33,245 nucleotides of DNA from an uncultured Oscillospiraceae bacterium (GCA_900768135.1 CAAGBT010000048.1:1-33245); one strand, 5' to 3'. Numbered from the stretch's first letter, positions 23,805-30,616 are shown. Program-made: numbers and translations. Notes: generated by a model from the sequence alone, not told the origin.

Positions 23805-24573
23805 TGCGCAGACCTCCGTCCCGTACAAACTCCGCGACAAAATTGCGATAGTCGCGGGCGGTGGAGCAGGTGCGGCTGTACTCACAGATCGGGGAGCGCA
23901 TCCAGGTGGATTCATCGGTCTTGTCGCTGCGGCGGATGTGCTGGTCAAAGACGCGGAAGCCGCGGCTGCGCAGCGCCTGCTCGCCCTGGACGTTGCACTC
24001 GCAGTTGTGCCAGATCGTCACGAGGATGCCGTCAAGCCGCGCCTTGCCGTTGATCCGGCGGACGGCGGTGAGCTGGTCGAGCAGGAAGTCCATGCCGAGG
24101 ACGGAAAACGCATCCATCTTGACGGGGACGATCACGCTGTCGGCGGCGCGCAGCGCGGCGACGGCCGAGGGCGTAAAGGACGGCGGGCAGTCGATGATGA
24201 CAAGATCATAGGCGTCGTCCGCCTCGATTTTCCCGCAAAGCTCCAAAATCGCTTTGTGAGGCGCGTGCTCACGGTCGAGGCCGACGGCAAGCTCGACGGA
24301 AAACAGGCTGCTGTCGCAGGGCAGGACGTGCAGCCTCGGCCAGTCCGTTTCCTGCACGATCTCGGTGTAAGAGAGCGTCGAGCCTTGCAGCAGCTCGGTC
24401 AGACCGGCGTCCTCGGCGGAAATATTAAAAAATGCGGAGGCGTTGCCGGAGGGGTCGGCGTCCACCAGCAGCACGCGCTGGTTGTAGTCGGACGCAAGGA
24501 TGTGCGCCATATTGCAGGCGGTCATGGTCTTACCTACGCCGCCCTTAACGTTCATGACTGCAATTGTTTTCAT
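23791..24573 (-). CDS. parA: ParA-type partition ATPase
   Basis: 260 aa. The deviant Walker A MKTIAVMNVKGGVGKTMTAC (signature Lys at residue 10), Walker A' VLLVDADPSGNASAFF and Walker B DLVIIDCPPSFTPSAVAALR are intact, with a later SVIVPVKMDAFSVLGMDFLL. Full length without an N-terminal HTH, so type Ib-like or Soj-like. It binds DNA non-specifically with ATP and is released by ParB. It overlaps both DnaB (29 bp) and the parB-like gene (14 bp), so it is in the replication operon. In a chromosomal prophage it may act during an extrachromosomal stage or in host-chromosome placement. Confidence 0.9.
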   Translation of the reverse strand: MKTIAVMNVKGGVGKTMTACNMAHILASDYNQRVLLVDADPSGNASAFFNISAEDAGLTELLQGSTLSYTEIVQETDWPRLHVLPCDSSLFSVELAVGLDREHAPHKAILELCGKIEADDAYDLVIIDCPPSFTPSAVAALRAADSVIVPVKMDAFSVLGMDFLLDQLTAVRRINGKARLDGILVTIWHNCECNVQGEQALRSRGFRVFDQHIRRSDKTDESTWMRSPICEYSRTCSTARDYRNFVAEFVRDGGLRNGQI

Positions 24574-25924
24574 TCAAGAGATCTCCTTCTGTCTCAAATT
24601 CTTCCGGTACAGGCGTCGAGGCCGGCAATTTCGGCATCAGCCGGGACTCCTCATAGCGCTGTTCGGCCTTTTTGTCGCGCGCGGCTGCGCGCATGGCTCG
24701 CTGCATCTCGGCAAAAGAGATGCGGGACTTTGTGAAGCACTGCGTCGCGCCGTCAAAGTCCATGACCAGCTTGAAAAGCTGACCCTCCTTGTTTTTGTCG
24801 CATTTCAGGACGCGCTGCGCGTTCTCCTTGCGCGGCTGGTGCAAAAACATGATGATGTCGGAGTCCTGCTCTAGCTGGCCGGAGCTGCGCAGATCACTTT
24901 TGCCCGGCTCATGGCCGTCCTCGGTGCGCTTGAGCTGCGAGAGGCCGATCACATAGCAATTGCTGCTCTGCGCGAAGCGGTGCAGCTCCATGGAGATATT
25001 GGTCACGCGCTCGTAGTCGCTTCGGCCCTCCCCGGCGAGAAGCTGCACATAGTCGATGATGACCACGTCCAGACGGTAGGCCATTGCGCAGGCGCGGATG
25101 TCTGCGACGCTGACCTGCTCGCGGGAGCGGATCACATACAGGTGCTTTTTGCTCATGGCGCTTCCTGCGGCGGTCACGGTCTGCCACTGCTCCGGCGACA
25201 GGAGATTGCGCTTGATCGTCCGCAAGGGAATCTGCGTTGCGGCGGACATCTGCCGGTCGGCCAGCTTGGACTGCTTGGTCTCAAGGGAGAAATAGCCGAC
25301 GCGCAGCTTCGCAGACCAGTAATTGGCGCATTGGAGCGTAAAGGCGGTTTTGCCGGAGGAGGGGATCCCGGCAATGTAGACCAGGTCGCTGCGCTCGACG
25401 TCGCAGGCTCTGCCGATGTCCGGAATCGGCCACTCCAGAAAGTCCGGCGCGGGGCCGGAGTGCCGCTCGACAAAATCCAGAGCCAGCTTTGTCGAGTCCC
25501 AGACCTCCAGACGGCCGGAGTCGATCAGCAGCTCGGAGGCCGAGGCGACCAGACGCTCCATGAAGTCGAGGCTGTCGGCGGCGACGATCTTCGCACCAAG
25601 CTCCTGCAAGCGCGAGACCTTGGCCTGCGCGCGGCAGGCGGCGACATACGCGTCAAAGTTTGCCGCCGTCGGCGTGACCTCCATGAGCTGCATGAGGAAG
25701 CTCGCGGATTCCGGGCCGAGCTTGTCCCGTACGGTGATGGGATCGACCGGCTTGCCGTCCAGAAAGACGGCGCGGATTGCCTGATAGACCAGACGGTACT
25801 GCCCGCGATAGTCCGTCTCGGCGGTCTCCGCGATCAGGCGCGGCGTCAGCTCCGGCGAGATCAGCACCGAGCCGAGCACGCCGACCTGTGCGTCAAGCCA
25901 GCGGTCGGTCTGGGCTACAGGCAT
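24545..25924 (-). CDS. dnaB: Replicative DNA helicase, DnaB family
   Basis: 459 aa. The N-terminal domain (DAQVGVLGSVLISPELTPRL, ITVRDKLGPESASFLMQL) is followed by a RecA-like core with Walker A VYIAGIPSSGKTAFTLQCAN, Walker B DVVIIDYVQLLAGEGRSDYE, a sensor GLSQLKRTEDGH and an arginine-finger region near QDSDIIMFLHQPRKENAQ. Unwinds the phage origin after loading by the initiator. It starts within the 3' end of the initiator gene (10-bp overlap), a typical initiator-helicase pair. No intein or break. Confidence 0.95.
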   Translation of the reverse strand: MPVAQTDRWLDAQVGVLGSVLISPELTPRLIAETAETDYRGQYRLVYQAIRAVFLDGKPVDPITVRDKLGPESASFLMQLMEVTPTAANFDAYVAACRAQAKVSRLQELGAKIVAADSLDFMERLVASASELLIDSGRLEVWDSTKLALDFVERHSGPAPDFLEWPIPDIGRACDVERSDLVYIAGIPSSGKTAFTLQCANYWSAKLRVGYFSLETKQSKLADRQMSAATQIPLRTIKRNLLSPEQWQTVTAAGSAMSKKHLYVIRSREQVSVADIRACAMAYRLDVVIIDYVQLLAGEGRSDYERVTNISMELHRFAQSSNCYVIGLSQLKRTEDGHEPGKSDLRSSGQLEQDSDIIMFLHQPRKENAQRVLKCDKNKEGQLFKLVMDFDGATQCFTKSRISFAEMQRAMRAAARDKKAEQRYEESRLMPKLPASTPVPEEFETEGDLLNENNCSHER

Positions 25925-26760
25925 AAGTACACGCCTCCCTCGTCGTCGAGCGGCGCGGGCGCGGCCTCACCGGAGGGAGAGATTCCAAGACGGCGAAGTT
26001 CATCGCCCTTGAGGGGGAAAACGCCAGCCCAGTTGTTGATGATCGAGTTGTCGAGAATCGTCTCCATGACCGACGGGATTCCGCGCGAGTACTCGAGCAG
26101 CCGGGTCAGCATCAGAGCGGCGGCCTTGGCCGTCAATGCCCCTGACTTTCCGTCACGCCGCGCGTCGCAGAAATCCATCAGCTTGGATTGCAGCGCGGCA
26201 TTGTCGGAAAGCTGCCGGTCCTCCAGCCATTTCCGGATGACCTCCCGCGCTGCGGTGTCGTCCCTGCTTCGGCCGCGTTTTTTCGGCTTTTCGTCCTCCG
26301 GGGGATTATAGGGGGATATATTATCCATACTTGTATTTATAATACTATTTAAATGCCCCGACATTTTTGTCGGGTGGATTTGGACATTTTTGTCGGGACG
26401 TCCCGACAATATTGTCGGGTGGATGGCGGGGTCGTCCTCCTCGTCCCCGGCGGGGTGCGCGTTGAAAAGCGGGTAGATTCGCCGGCCGGTGACAAGGCCG
26501 GATTTTTGGTCGCGCAGGATGCGGACGCGGATGTGTCCGCGCTCGGCCAGCTTGGCGATCAGGCGCGTGACCGAGCGCTCGGTCACGCCCAGAGTCTCGG
26601 TAAAATACTGATTGCTTGCGAAGCAGTAGCCGCTGGCGTTGGCCAGTGCGACGATGTCGCCGTATAAGATCTTGGCGTTGGTGGATAGCTGGTCGTCCTG
26701 CCGGACGGTTGCGGGAATTACGGTAAAAAAGCTCTGCTGCGGGGTTTGGTTGGCATCCAT
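25915..26760 (-). CDS. Replication initiator, winged-helix protein with internal origin
   Basis: 281 aa. The N-terminal wHTH is visible in ATVRQDDQLSTNAKILYGDI, YCFASNQYFTETLGVTERSV and RLIAKLAERGHIRVRI, the standard start of Firmicutes phage replication initiators. The middle linker reads HPTILSGRPDKNVQIHPTKM, an amino-acid echo of the iteron repeats beneath it. The C-terminal half is helical (AREVIRKWLEDRQLSDNAAL, MLTRLLEYSRGIPSVMETIL), probably the helicase-loading part. It would bind the repeats, melt the AT-rich block beside them and recruit the DnaB encoded next. ATG at 26758-26760. Confidence 0.85.
   Translation of the reverse strand: MDANQTPQQSFFTVIPATVRQDDQLSTNAKILYGDIVALANASGYCFASNQYFTETLGVTERSVTRLIAKLAERGHIRVRILRDQKSGLVTGRRIYPLFNAHPAGDEEDDPAIHPTILSGRPDKNVQIHPTKMSGHLNSIINTSMDNISPYNPPEDEKPKKRGRSRDDTAAREVIRKWLEDRQLSDNAALQSKLMDFCDARRDGKSGALTAKAAALMLTRLLEYSRGIPSVMETILDNSIINNWAGVFPLKGDELRRLGISPSGEAAPAPLDDEGGVYLCL
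26295..26355. other. AT-rich block beside the origin repeats (candidate unwinding element)
   Basis: Within the initiator gene, in an otherwise GC-rich region, about 26300-26355 is dominated by A and T (blocks such as GATATATTATCC and TTTATAATACTATTTAAA). It adjoins the iteron-like palindromes at 26356. Position and composition fit a duplex-unwinding element. Confidence 0.65.
26356..26424. repeat. Three iteron-like palindromes: putative phage replication origin
   Basis: Three tandem units of about 22-24 bp centred on CCCGACAWTWTTGTCGGG: 26356-26379 (CCCCGACATTTTTGTCGGG plus TGGAT), 26380-26401 (a diverged left arm, TTGGACATTTTTGTCGGG) and 26401-26424 (TCCCGACAATATTGTCGGG plus TGGAT). They lie in the linker of the initiator gene. 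Similar embedded repeats are the origins of other Gram-positive phages. Sequence is direct observation; the origin role is inferred. Confidence 0.8.
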
Positions 26761-26772
26761 GGTTTGTCCTCC

Positions 26773-27054
26773 TTAGCGCTTCCAGCGCCCGAGCTTGAGC
26801 GGCGCGACATACGGATGAATCCGCGGCGGCAGCTCGCGCCCGTCATGCAAAAGCGCTTGATATTTGCCGTATGACAGCCCTCGGGATCTGGCGTCGGCTA
26901 CTTTTTCCTCAAGGGATCGCTGACCGTCGGGCGACGGCTCGAGGGCCATGCCCTTCATAGGCAGACAAAAATAGCACCGTTTTTTCCGTCCTTTGGGCAA
27001 TATCCTGCCACAGGCACAGTACGGCGATTGATATGCGAGCGTAGTTGTGTGCAA
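26773..27054 (-). CDS. Small zinc-binding early protein, TTG start
   Basis: 93 aa starting at TTG 27052-27054 (LHTTTLAYQSPYCACGRILP), nine bases behind AAAGGA. Upstream in-frame codons run into structured, Arg-rich intergenic sequence, so a later start is better. CACG and CYFC at about residues 13-32 are a likely zinc knuckle, and the rest is basic (SLEEKVADARSRGLSYGKYQ, HPYVAPLKLGRWKR). I do not recognise the family; it may be a small DNA-binding factor. The ribosome site lies in one arm of a hairpin at 27062-27090, so translation may be controlled. Confidence 0.6.
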   Translation of the reverse strand: MHTTTLAYQSPYCACGRILPKGRKKRCYFCLPMKGMALEPSPDGQRSLEEKVADARSRGLSYGKYQALLHDGRELPPRIHPYVAPLKLGRWKR

Positions 27055-27061
27055 TGCACCA

Positions 27062-27090
27062 CGTCCTTTCTTGCGGCGCTCCGCAGGACG
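27062..27090 (-). promoter_or_regulatory. Hairpin that covers the ribosome site of the TTG-start gene
   Basis: CGTCCT (27062-27067) pairs perfectly with AGGACG (27085-27090), and GCGG pairs with CCGC inside. On the minus-strand mRNA the 3' arm is AGGACG, overlapping the Shine-Dalgarno AAAGGA. Folding would hide the site. Confidence 0.55.
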
Positions 27091-27167
27091 CCCGTTCGCG
27101 GAGGCGCCCTGCGATTGAAAAGGGGAATATGAAGTTTTGACGGGCAAAGCCCTGCGCAGCGCCGCGG

Positions 27168-27271
27168 TTGCAGCCCTCCCTCGGATGCCGCCCCGAAGGG
27201 CGGACACCCTTGCCGGAGAAAAAAGGAGAAACCGGGTGTTGGATGCCGCCACACCCGAGGGAGGACTGCAA
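27168..27271 (-). ncRNA. Candidate structured RNA (long stem with internal hairpins)
   Basis: In the gene-free interval 27055-27278 the minus strand can form a 17-bp closing stem (27255-27271 with 27168-27184). Its only non-Watson-Crick position is a G-U pair on the minus-strand RNA but a C-A mismatch on the other strand. Inside are CCGCCC-UUCG-GGGCGG, an exceptionally stable tetraloop hairpin, and ACACCC...GGGUGU with a pyrimidine-rich loop. GGATGCCGCC occurs twice as a direct repeat and allows an alternative pairing (GGCGG with CCGCC). Could be a riboregulator, a processing site or an origin-like DNA structure. I recognise no known family. Confidence 0.6.
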
Positions 27272-27278
27272 GTGAGAG

Positions 27279-27530
27279 TCAGGGGAAAATACAGCGGTAA
27301 ACGGTCTGGCGCTCGTCGTCCGTAAAGCGGAGCGCCGCGTGCAGCTTGCGCAGGTCGTCGATCTGCGCCTTTTCCGGGTCATGGATGATCTTGTAGTACT
27401 GGAACGACGTGAGCTGCGTCCGCTTGAGCAGCTCCGGCACGGTCAGCCGGAGATAGCGCCGGCGGCCATCGATCAGGTCACGCAGATCGTTGTTGGCGTA
27501 AGTAGCGGCGGCGAGCTTACTTCTTGGCAT
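27279..27530 (-). CDS. Small HTH (Cro/XRE-like) regulator
   Basis: 83 aa from the ATG at 27528-27530, with AAAAGGAG upstream; the longer in-frame extension would translate the tRNA-like element and is rejected. Residues about 15-60 form an HTH: DLIDGRRRYLRLTVPELLKR then TQLTSFQYYKIIHDPEKAQI, then DDLRKLHAALRFTDDERQTV. Probably binds early-region operators. It lies between the tRNA-like sequence and the structured RNA, leftward with the early operon. Confidence 0.7.
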   Translation of the reverse strand: MPRSKLAAATYANNDLRDLIDGRRRYLRLTVPELLKRTQLTSFQYYKIIHDPEKAQIDDLRKLHAALRFTDDERQTVYRCIFP

Positions 27531-27552
27531 GGTGATCTCTCCTTTTGATTTC

Positions 27553-27624
27553 TGGAGGGGACGGACAGAATCGAACTGCCGCGCTCCGGCTGTGCCTGCC
27601 GGACTGGCTCCAAGCCACGTCCCC
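27553..27624 (-). tRNA. tRNA-Cys-like sequence with reduced D-arm (degenerate or unusual)
   Basis: On the minus strand: 7-bp acceptor GGGGACG/CGTCCCC, discriminator T73 and an encoded CCA end; anticodon stem CCGGC/GCCGG with loop AGGCACA, giving GCA (Cys) at the centre; T-arm GGCAG-TTCGATT-CTGTC. U73 is the normal identity base of tRNA-Cys. Odd points: only 15 nt (TGGCTTGGAGCCAGT) for the whole D region, allowing a 4-bp stem and 5-nt loop, and G in place of the universal U33. It fills the gap between two HTH genes. It may be a decayed phage tRNA, a tRNA mimic or an mRNA processing site. Confidence 0.6.
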
Positions 27625-27647
27625 ATGGTGCCGGACTTGTCCGGCGG

Positions 27648-28124
27648 TCAGATTCCGAGCTTTTTGGCGAGGATGGACAACTCCTCCGCGACCTGCCCGA
27701 TGTCCTTGAGCTGGCGGAGAATCTCCGCGACGCGCGCCCGCTCACCGGCGTCGATCACGCCGTCGGCGGCAATGTCGATCAGCGCCTCGCGAATCTCCTG
27801 CGCGTTTTGCAGGACGCCATAGCTGCGCAGCGCGATCTGCTCGATGCTGCGCAGGTCGGCCTTGTCCATGGTGCAGCAGCCGATCGGGCAGTCATGCGTG
27901 CAGTGGTGGTTGAGCAGCTCCGGGGCGTTGTAGGCGTCCGCCATCAGCCGCACCTCCTCCGGGAACGGCACGACGAGATTCAGCTCGATGCGCGCCAGCT
28001 TCGTCCGGTCGATGCCGAGGACGAACGCGGCCTTTTCGCGGCTGCTCAGCTCGTTGTTGTGCGCAGCGGCGTCCATGCGTGCGCGATAGTAGATGTTATC
28101 CGCGGCTTTCGATGCAGCGCCCAT
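27648..28124 (-). CDS. XRE-family early regulator with Cys motif
   Basis: 158 aa from the ATG at 28122-28124, behind AAAGGAGG. The HTH lies at about residues 25-65 (SREKAAFVLGIDRTKLARIE, FPEEVRLMADAYNAPELLNH), followed by HCTHDCPIGCC, a Cys/His cluster found in a family of clostridial phage regulators, and two helices (AQEIREALIDIAADGVIDAG, LRQLKDIGQVAEELSILAKK). Likely controls the leftward early operon; the zinc-like cluster may be for dimerisation or sensing. Its first 29 bp overlap the gene before it. Confidence 0.75.
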   Translation of the reverse strand: MGAASKAADNIYYRARMDAAAHNNELSSREKAAFVLGIDRTKLARIELNLVVPFPEEVRLMADAYNAPELLNHHCTHDCPIGCCTMDKADLRSIEQIALRSYGVLQNAQEIREALIDIAADGVIDAGERARVAEILRQLKDIGQVAEELSILAKKLGI

Positions 28125-28386
28125 CTTGTGCGTCGCCTCCTTTGCCTGTAAAATGATCGTATGGGATGCCGAGAATCGCATTGATTGCCAGGATCACCGG
28201 CAGCTTCCCGCGCGTGCTGCCGCGAAGCAGGCGGCAGAGCTGCACCTTGTCAATCGAATATCCCTCGGAGTACAGCAGTGCGCAGAGCGTATCCTGCGAG
28301 AGCTGCTGCTCGCGCAGCAGGCGCTTGACCTCTGCGCCCCACGGCGTGACGGTGTGTTTTGTACTCTCAAGTGTAAAAATGTACAC
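28096..28386 (-). CDS. First gene of the leftward operon, small HTH protein (Cro-like)
   Basis: 96 aa from a GTG at 28384-28386 with GGGAGG nine bases upstream. It reads MYIFTLESTKHTVTPWGAEV, then an HTH: LREQQLSQDTLCALLYSEGY, DKVQLCRLLRGSTRGK. The small size, the HTH and the place at the head of the early operon, divergent from the lysogeny side, suggest a Cro-like role. A palindrome and a rightward promoter lie just upstream. Confidence 0.7.
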   Translation of the reverse strand: MYIFTLESTKHTVTPWGAEVKRLLREQQLSQDTLCALLYSEGYSIDKVQLCRLLRGSTRGKLPVILAINAILGIPYDHFTGKGGDAQDGRCIESRG

Positions 28387-28404
28387 AGATAACGGCCTCC
28401 CTGC

Positions 28405-28433
28405 TTGACGAAATTGCGCAATTATGATAGGAT
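28405..28433 (+). promoter_or_regulatory. Rightward promoter with palindromic operator in the spacer
   Basis: TTGACG (28405-28410), a 17-bp spacer and TAGGAT (28428-28433) form a sigma-A-like promoter in the divergent gap. The 12-bp perfect palindrome AATTGCGCAATT (28412-28423) fills most of the spacer, as expected for a repressor site blocking RNA polymerase. Transcription would begin at about 28440, at or just before the ATG at 28441. Confidence 0.6.
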
Positions 28434-28440
28434 AAAAACA

Positions 28441-28929
28441 ATGAGGATAGAAAGAGGGCTTAATGTGCGCGTGCTTGAGTTGCTGGAGAAACTACTGCCG
28501 CTTCTAATCTCGCTAGCCTCTGTCTGCGTAGCGACCGCTGCGGTTCTTGTGACCAGAAGGAACGCTTACAGGCAGGCAGCATTTATGCGAAAGGCAGACG
28601 CCTATGAGGCCTACTTGACTGCGTTTGCGGCGTATGCGTATGATCCGGAAAATCCGAAAAAGCGATCTGAGCTAACACACGCGCTCTATAAAGCACTACT
28701 GTACTGCCCTGTAAAAGAGGCACAGCGAGTGAATGGATTTGTAGAGCTGGCATTGCGCACCGAACCGGAAAACATATCGGCATTTGATAAAATTACGCCC
28801 GATCTTCTTCAGGTTTTCCGGACGGACCTCCGCAAGACTTGGCGCGGGAATCCTCTGGATAAGAAGATGCTTTTGCAGGAAACCCCAGTTCAAGGTACTT
28901 CTGAAAAGCGACACGAAAGCCCAAATTGA
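28441..28929 (+). CDS. Small membrane-anchored protein of the lysogeny region
   Basis: 162 aa from the ATG at 28441. A GTG at 28465 with AGAGGG seven bases upstream is a strong alternative, and would be the only start with a leader if transcription begins at the promoter named above. A hydrophobic segment (LEKLLPLLISLASVCVATAAVLVT) precedes a basic RRNAYRQ and a cytosolic helical part (KADAYEAYLTAFAAYAYDPE, NGFVELALRTEPENISAF). No known family. Its place and topology suggest a lysogeny-expressed accessory such as exclusion or defence, but this is inference. Its 3' end overlaps a convergent gene. Confidence 0.6.
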   Translation: MRIERGLNVRVLELLEKLLPLLISLASVCVATAAVLVTRRNAYRQAAFMRKADAYEAYLTAFAAYAYDPENPKKRSELTHALYKALLYCPVKEAQRVNGFVELALRTEPENISAFDKITPDLLQVFRTDLRKTWRGNPLDKKMLLQETPVQGTSEKRHESPN

Positions 28930-29050
28930 ACCATGAATTATTGTCCAGAAACCATGCGCGGATGTCTTTTGTAACTGCCAGCAGCCGCAGCAGTATGACA
29001 AGATGTGCGATGGACAGAAGAACAAGAGCGGCCAACAGTCCCGTATTCAT
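28793..29050 (-). CDS. Small membrane protein convergent with its neighbour
   Basis: 85 aa from the ATG at 29048-29050 with AAAGGAG upstream: MNTGLLAALVLLSIAHLVIL, LLRLLAVTKDIRAWFLDNNS, then a polar tail. One hydrophobic helix, then a basic segment. The palindrome copy at 29067-29085 is directly before the ribosome site. The last 137 bp lie opposite the end of the rightward membrane-protein gene, so one of the two tails may be a passenger. Function unknown; small membrane proteins in this place often act in superinfection exclusion. Confidence 0.55.
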   Translation of the reverse strand: MNTGLLAALVLLSIAHLVILLRLLAVTKDIRAWFLDNNSWFNLGFRVAFQKYLELGFPAKASSYPEDSRAKSCGGPSGKPEEDRA

Positions 29051-29066
29051 AGAATGGCTCCTTTCC

Positions 29067-29085
29067 GGTGTCCAAATTGGACACC
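29067..29085. repeat. 19-bp palindrome, copy 4
   Basis: GGTGTCCAAATTGGACACC, 16 bp before the leftward small membrane-protein start and 55 bp before the rightward exonuclease start, so it could act on both. Same orientation as the others. Confidence 0.9.
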
Positions 29086-29140
29086 GTCTGAACGTGTGTT
29101 CCACCGGCCACGCCGGAATAATAACAAAGGGGAAATAGAT

Positions 29141-30616
29141 ATGCTATGCACGCGCAAAGCTTTGCCGGATTCAATTCGAGACTATCCCCGTTCTTTTGTG
29201 GTTATTGACATAGAGACAAACGGACTCGAAGATCCTCGTATCATCGAAATATCGGCAGCAAAGTATAAAGATATGCAAAAGGTTGACGAGCTGTCCATGC
29301 TGGTCAATCCCTGCGCGCCGATCTCCCCGGCTGCTTCTGCGGTCAACCAGATCACGGACGATATGGTCGAGGACGCGCCGACATGGAAGGAGATCGAGCC
29401 GGAGGTTTATGCCTTTCTCGGCGACTATCCGCTGGTTGGGCATAATATCGAGTCGTTCGATGCCCCTTGCCTGGAGCGGCATTTTGGGCGGAGCATTGAC
29501 AATCTGCTCATTGACACGCTGACGATTGCCAGACAGCTCCTGCCCGGCAACGATGGTTACAGGCTCGGCGGCCTTTGCGAGCAGTTGGGACTTGATGCCG
29601 AACCCTCGCACCGTGCTGCGGCAGATGTGGATGCGACGTTTGCGCTCTATGGCTGGCTGCTCGAGCATTGCGATGATGCAACTGCCTATATCCGTCCGAA
29701 GAAGGCAAAAACGGCAAAGCTCCCGGACTATCGTTACATGATGTCGAAGGAAGATCTCCATAAGTGCCTTAACTCTCTGGTTGGATTGCTCGAAGGGGTC
29801 AAACTCGATGAAAAAATCAACCGGAAAGAGGCCGACGAGCTGCATAATTGGGCGGCCTTGCACCGCCATCTGCTGGAAGTCGAGCCATTTACGCAGATCG
29901 CAGAGAGAATTGACGCAGCGCTTGAGGACGGCATTTTAGAGCCGGAAGAAGCGGCTGACATCGTGTGGCTTTGCAAGCAGTTTCTGGGCGCGAAGGCTGG
30001 AGAACTGTACTTTGATGAAGTTACGAGCAATTTACAGCGGTTGCAGGGCATTATCCACGGCATCCTCGCGGATGGGGTTCTTAGCGATCAGGAAATCACG
30101 GGTCTGACCGAGTGGTTGAACGACAATGACGAGCTGGCCGGGCGCTATCCCTATGACGAGATTTACTCCCTGCTGCTTGCAGCCAAAGAGGATGGCGTGA
30201 TTTCCGATGACGAGCAGAATATGCTGAAAGCGTTTTTCTCGACCTTTGTCGATACCCGCGATTCAATGTATCTCAATGAGCCGGAGCTTGCACGTCTGCG
30301 CGAGGACTATCATATTGGCGGTGTCTGCGCCGTCGATCCCGAGATTATTTTTAACGGGCGTGTATTTTGCTTTACGGGCGAGTCGGAAAAGGCTTCGCGT
30401 GATGAAATTGCACAGATTGTTACGGAGCACGGCGGTATTTTTGCGAAGGGCCTGACCAGAAGCACAGATTATCTGGTGGTCGGGTCGGAGGGCAATCCGT
30501 GCTGGTCGTATTCCTGCTATGGCCGGAAAATCGAGAAGGCTATGGAGTTGCGCAAGAAAGGCCACAAGGTCGTGATCGTGAACGAATGCGATTTTTGGGA
30601 CGCCTTGGTGGAATAG
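29141..30616 (+). CDS. DnaQ-like exonuclease with TerB-like middle and BRCT domain
   Basis: 491 aa, ATG at 29141 behind AAAGGGG. Residues about 18-190 are a DEDDh 3'-5' exonuclease: FVVIDIETNGL (motif I), GHNIESFDAPCLERHFG (II) and HRAAADVDATFALYG (III). Residues about 215-390 are acidic and helical (RIDAALEDGILEPEEAADIV, LLAAKEDGVISDDEQNML), resembling TerB-like domains. The end is BRCT: FNGRVFCFTGESEKASRDEI, THREE-turn VTEHGGIFAKGLTRSTDYLV and the Trp motif CDFWDAL. Such proteins trim DNA ends in repair or defence. Placed in the lysogeny region and read opposite to the late genes, so probably expressed from the prophage. Confidence 0.85.
   Translation: MLCTRKALPDSIRDYPRSFVVIDIETNGLEDPRIIEISAAKYKDMQKVDELSMLVNPCAPISPAASAVNQITDDMVEDAPTWKEIEPEVYAFLGDYPLVGHNIESFDAPCLERHFGRSIDNLLIDTLTIARQLLPGNDGYRLGGLCEQLGLDAEPSHRAAADVDATFALYGWLLEHCDDATAYIRPKKAKTAKLPDYRYMMSKEDLHKCLNSLVGLLEGVKLDEKINRKEADELHNWAALHRHLLEVEPFTQIAERIDAALEDGILEPEEAADIVWLCKQFLGAKAGELYFDEVTSNLQRLQGIIHGILADGVLSDQEITGLTEWLNDNDELAGRYPYDEIYSLLLAAKEDGVISDDEQNMLKAFFSTFVDTRDSMYLNEPELARLREDYHIGGVCAVDPEIIFNGRVFCFTGESEKASRDEIAQIVTEHGGIFAKGLTRSTDYLVVGSEGNPCWSYSCYGRKIEKAMELRKKGHKVVIVNECDFWDALVE

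Noticed and set aside
26909..27382. Minus-strand frames across the structured intergenic region
   Set aside because: Two overlapping frames with Cys/Arg-rich translations and no start signals; the TTG-start gene at 27054 has a ribosome site and a sensible zinc motif.
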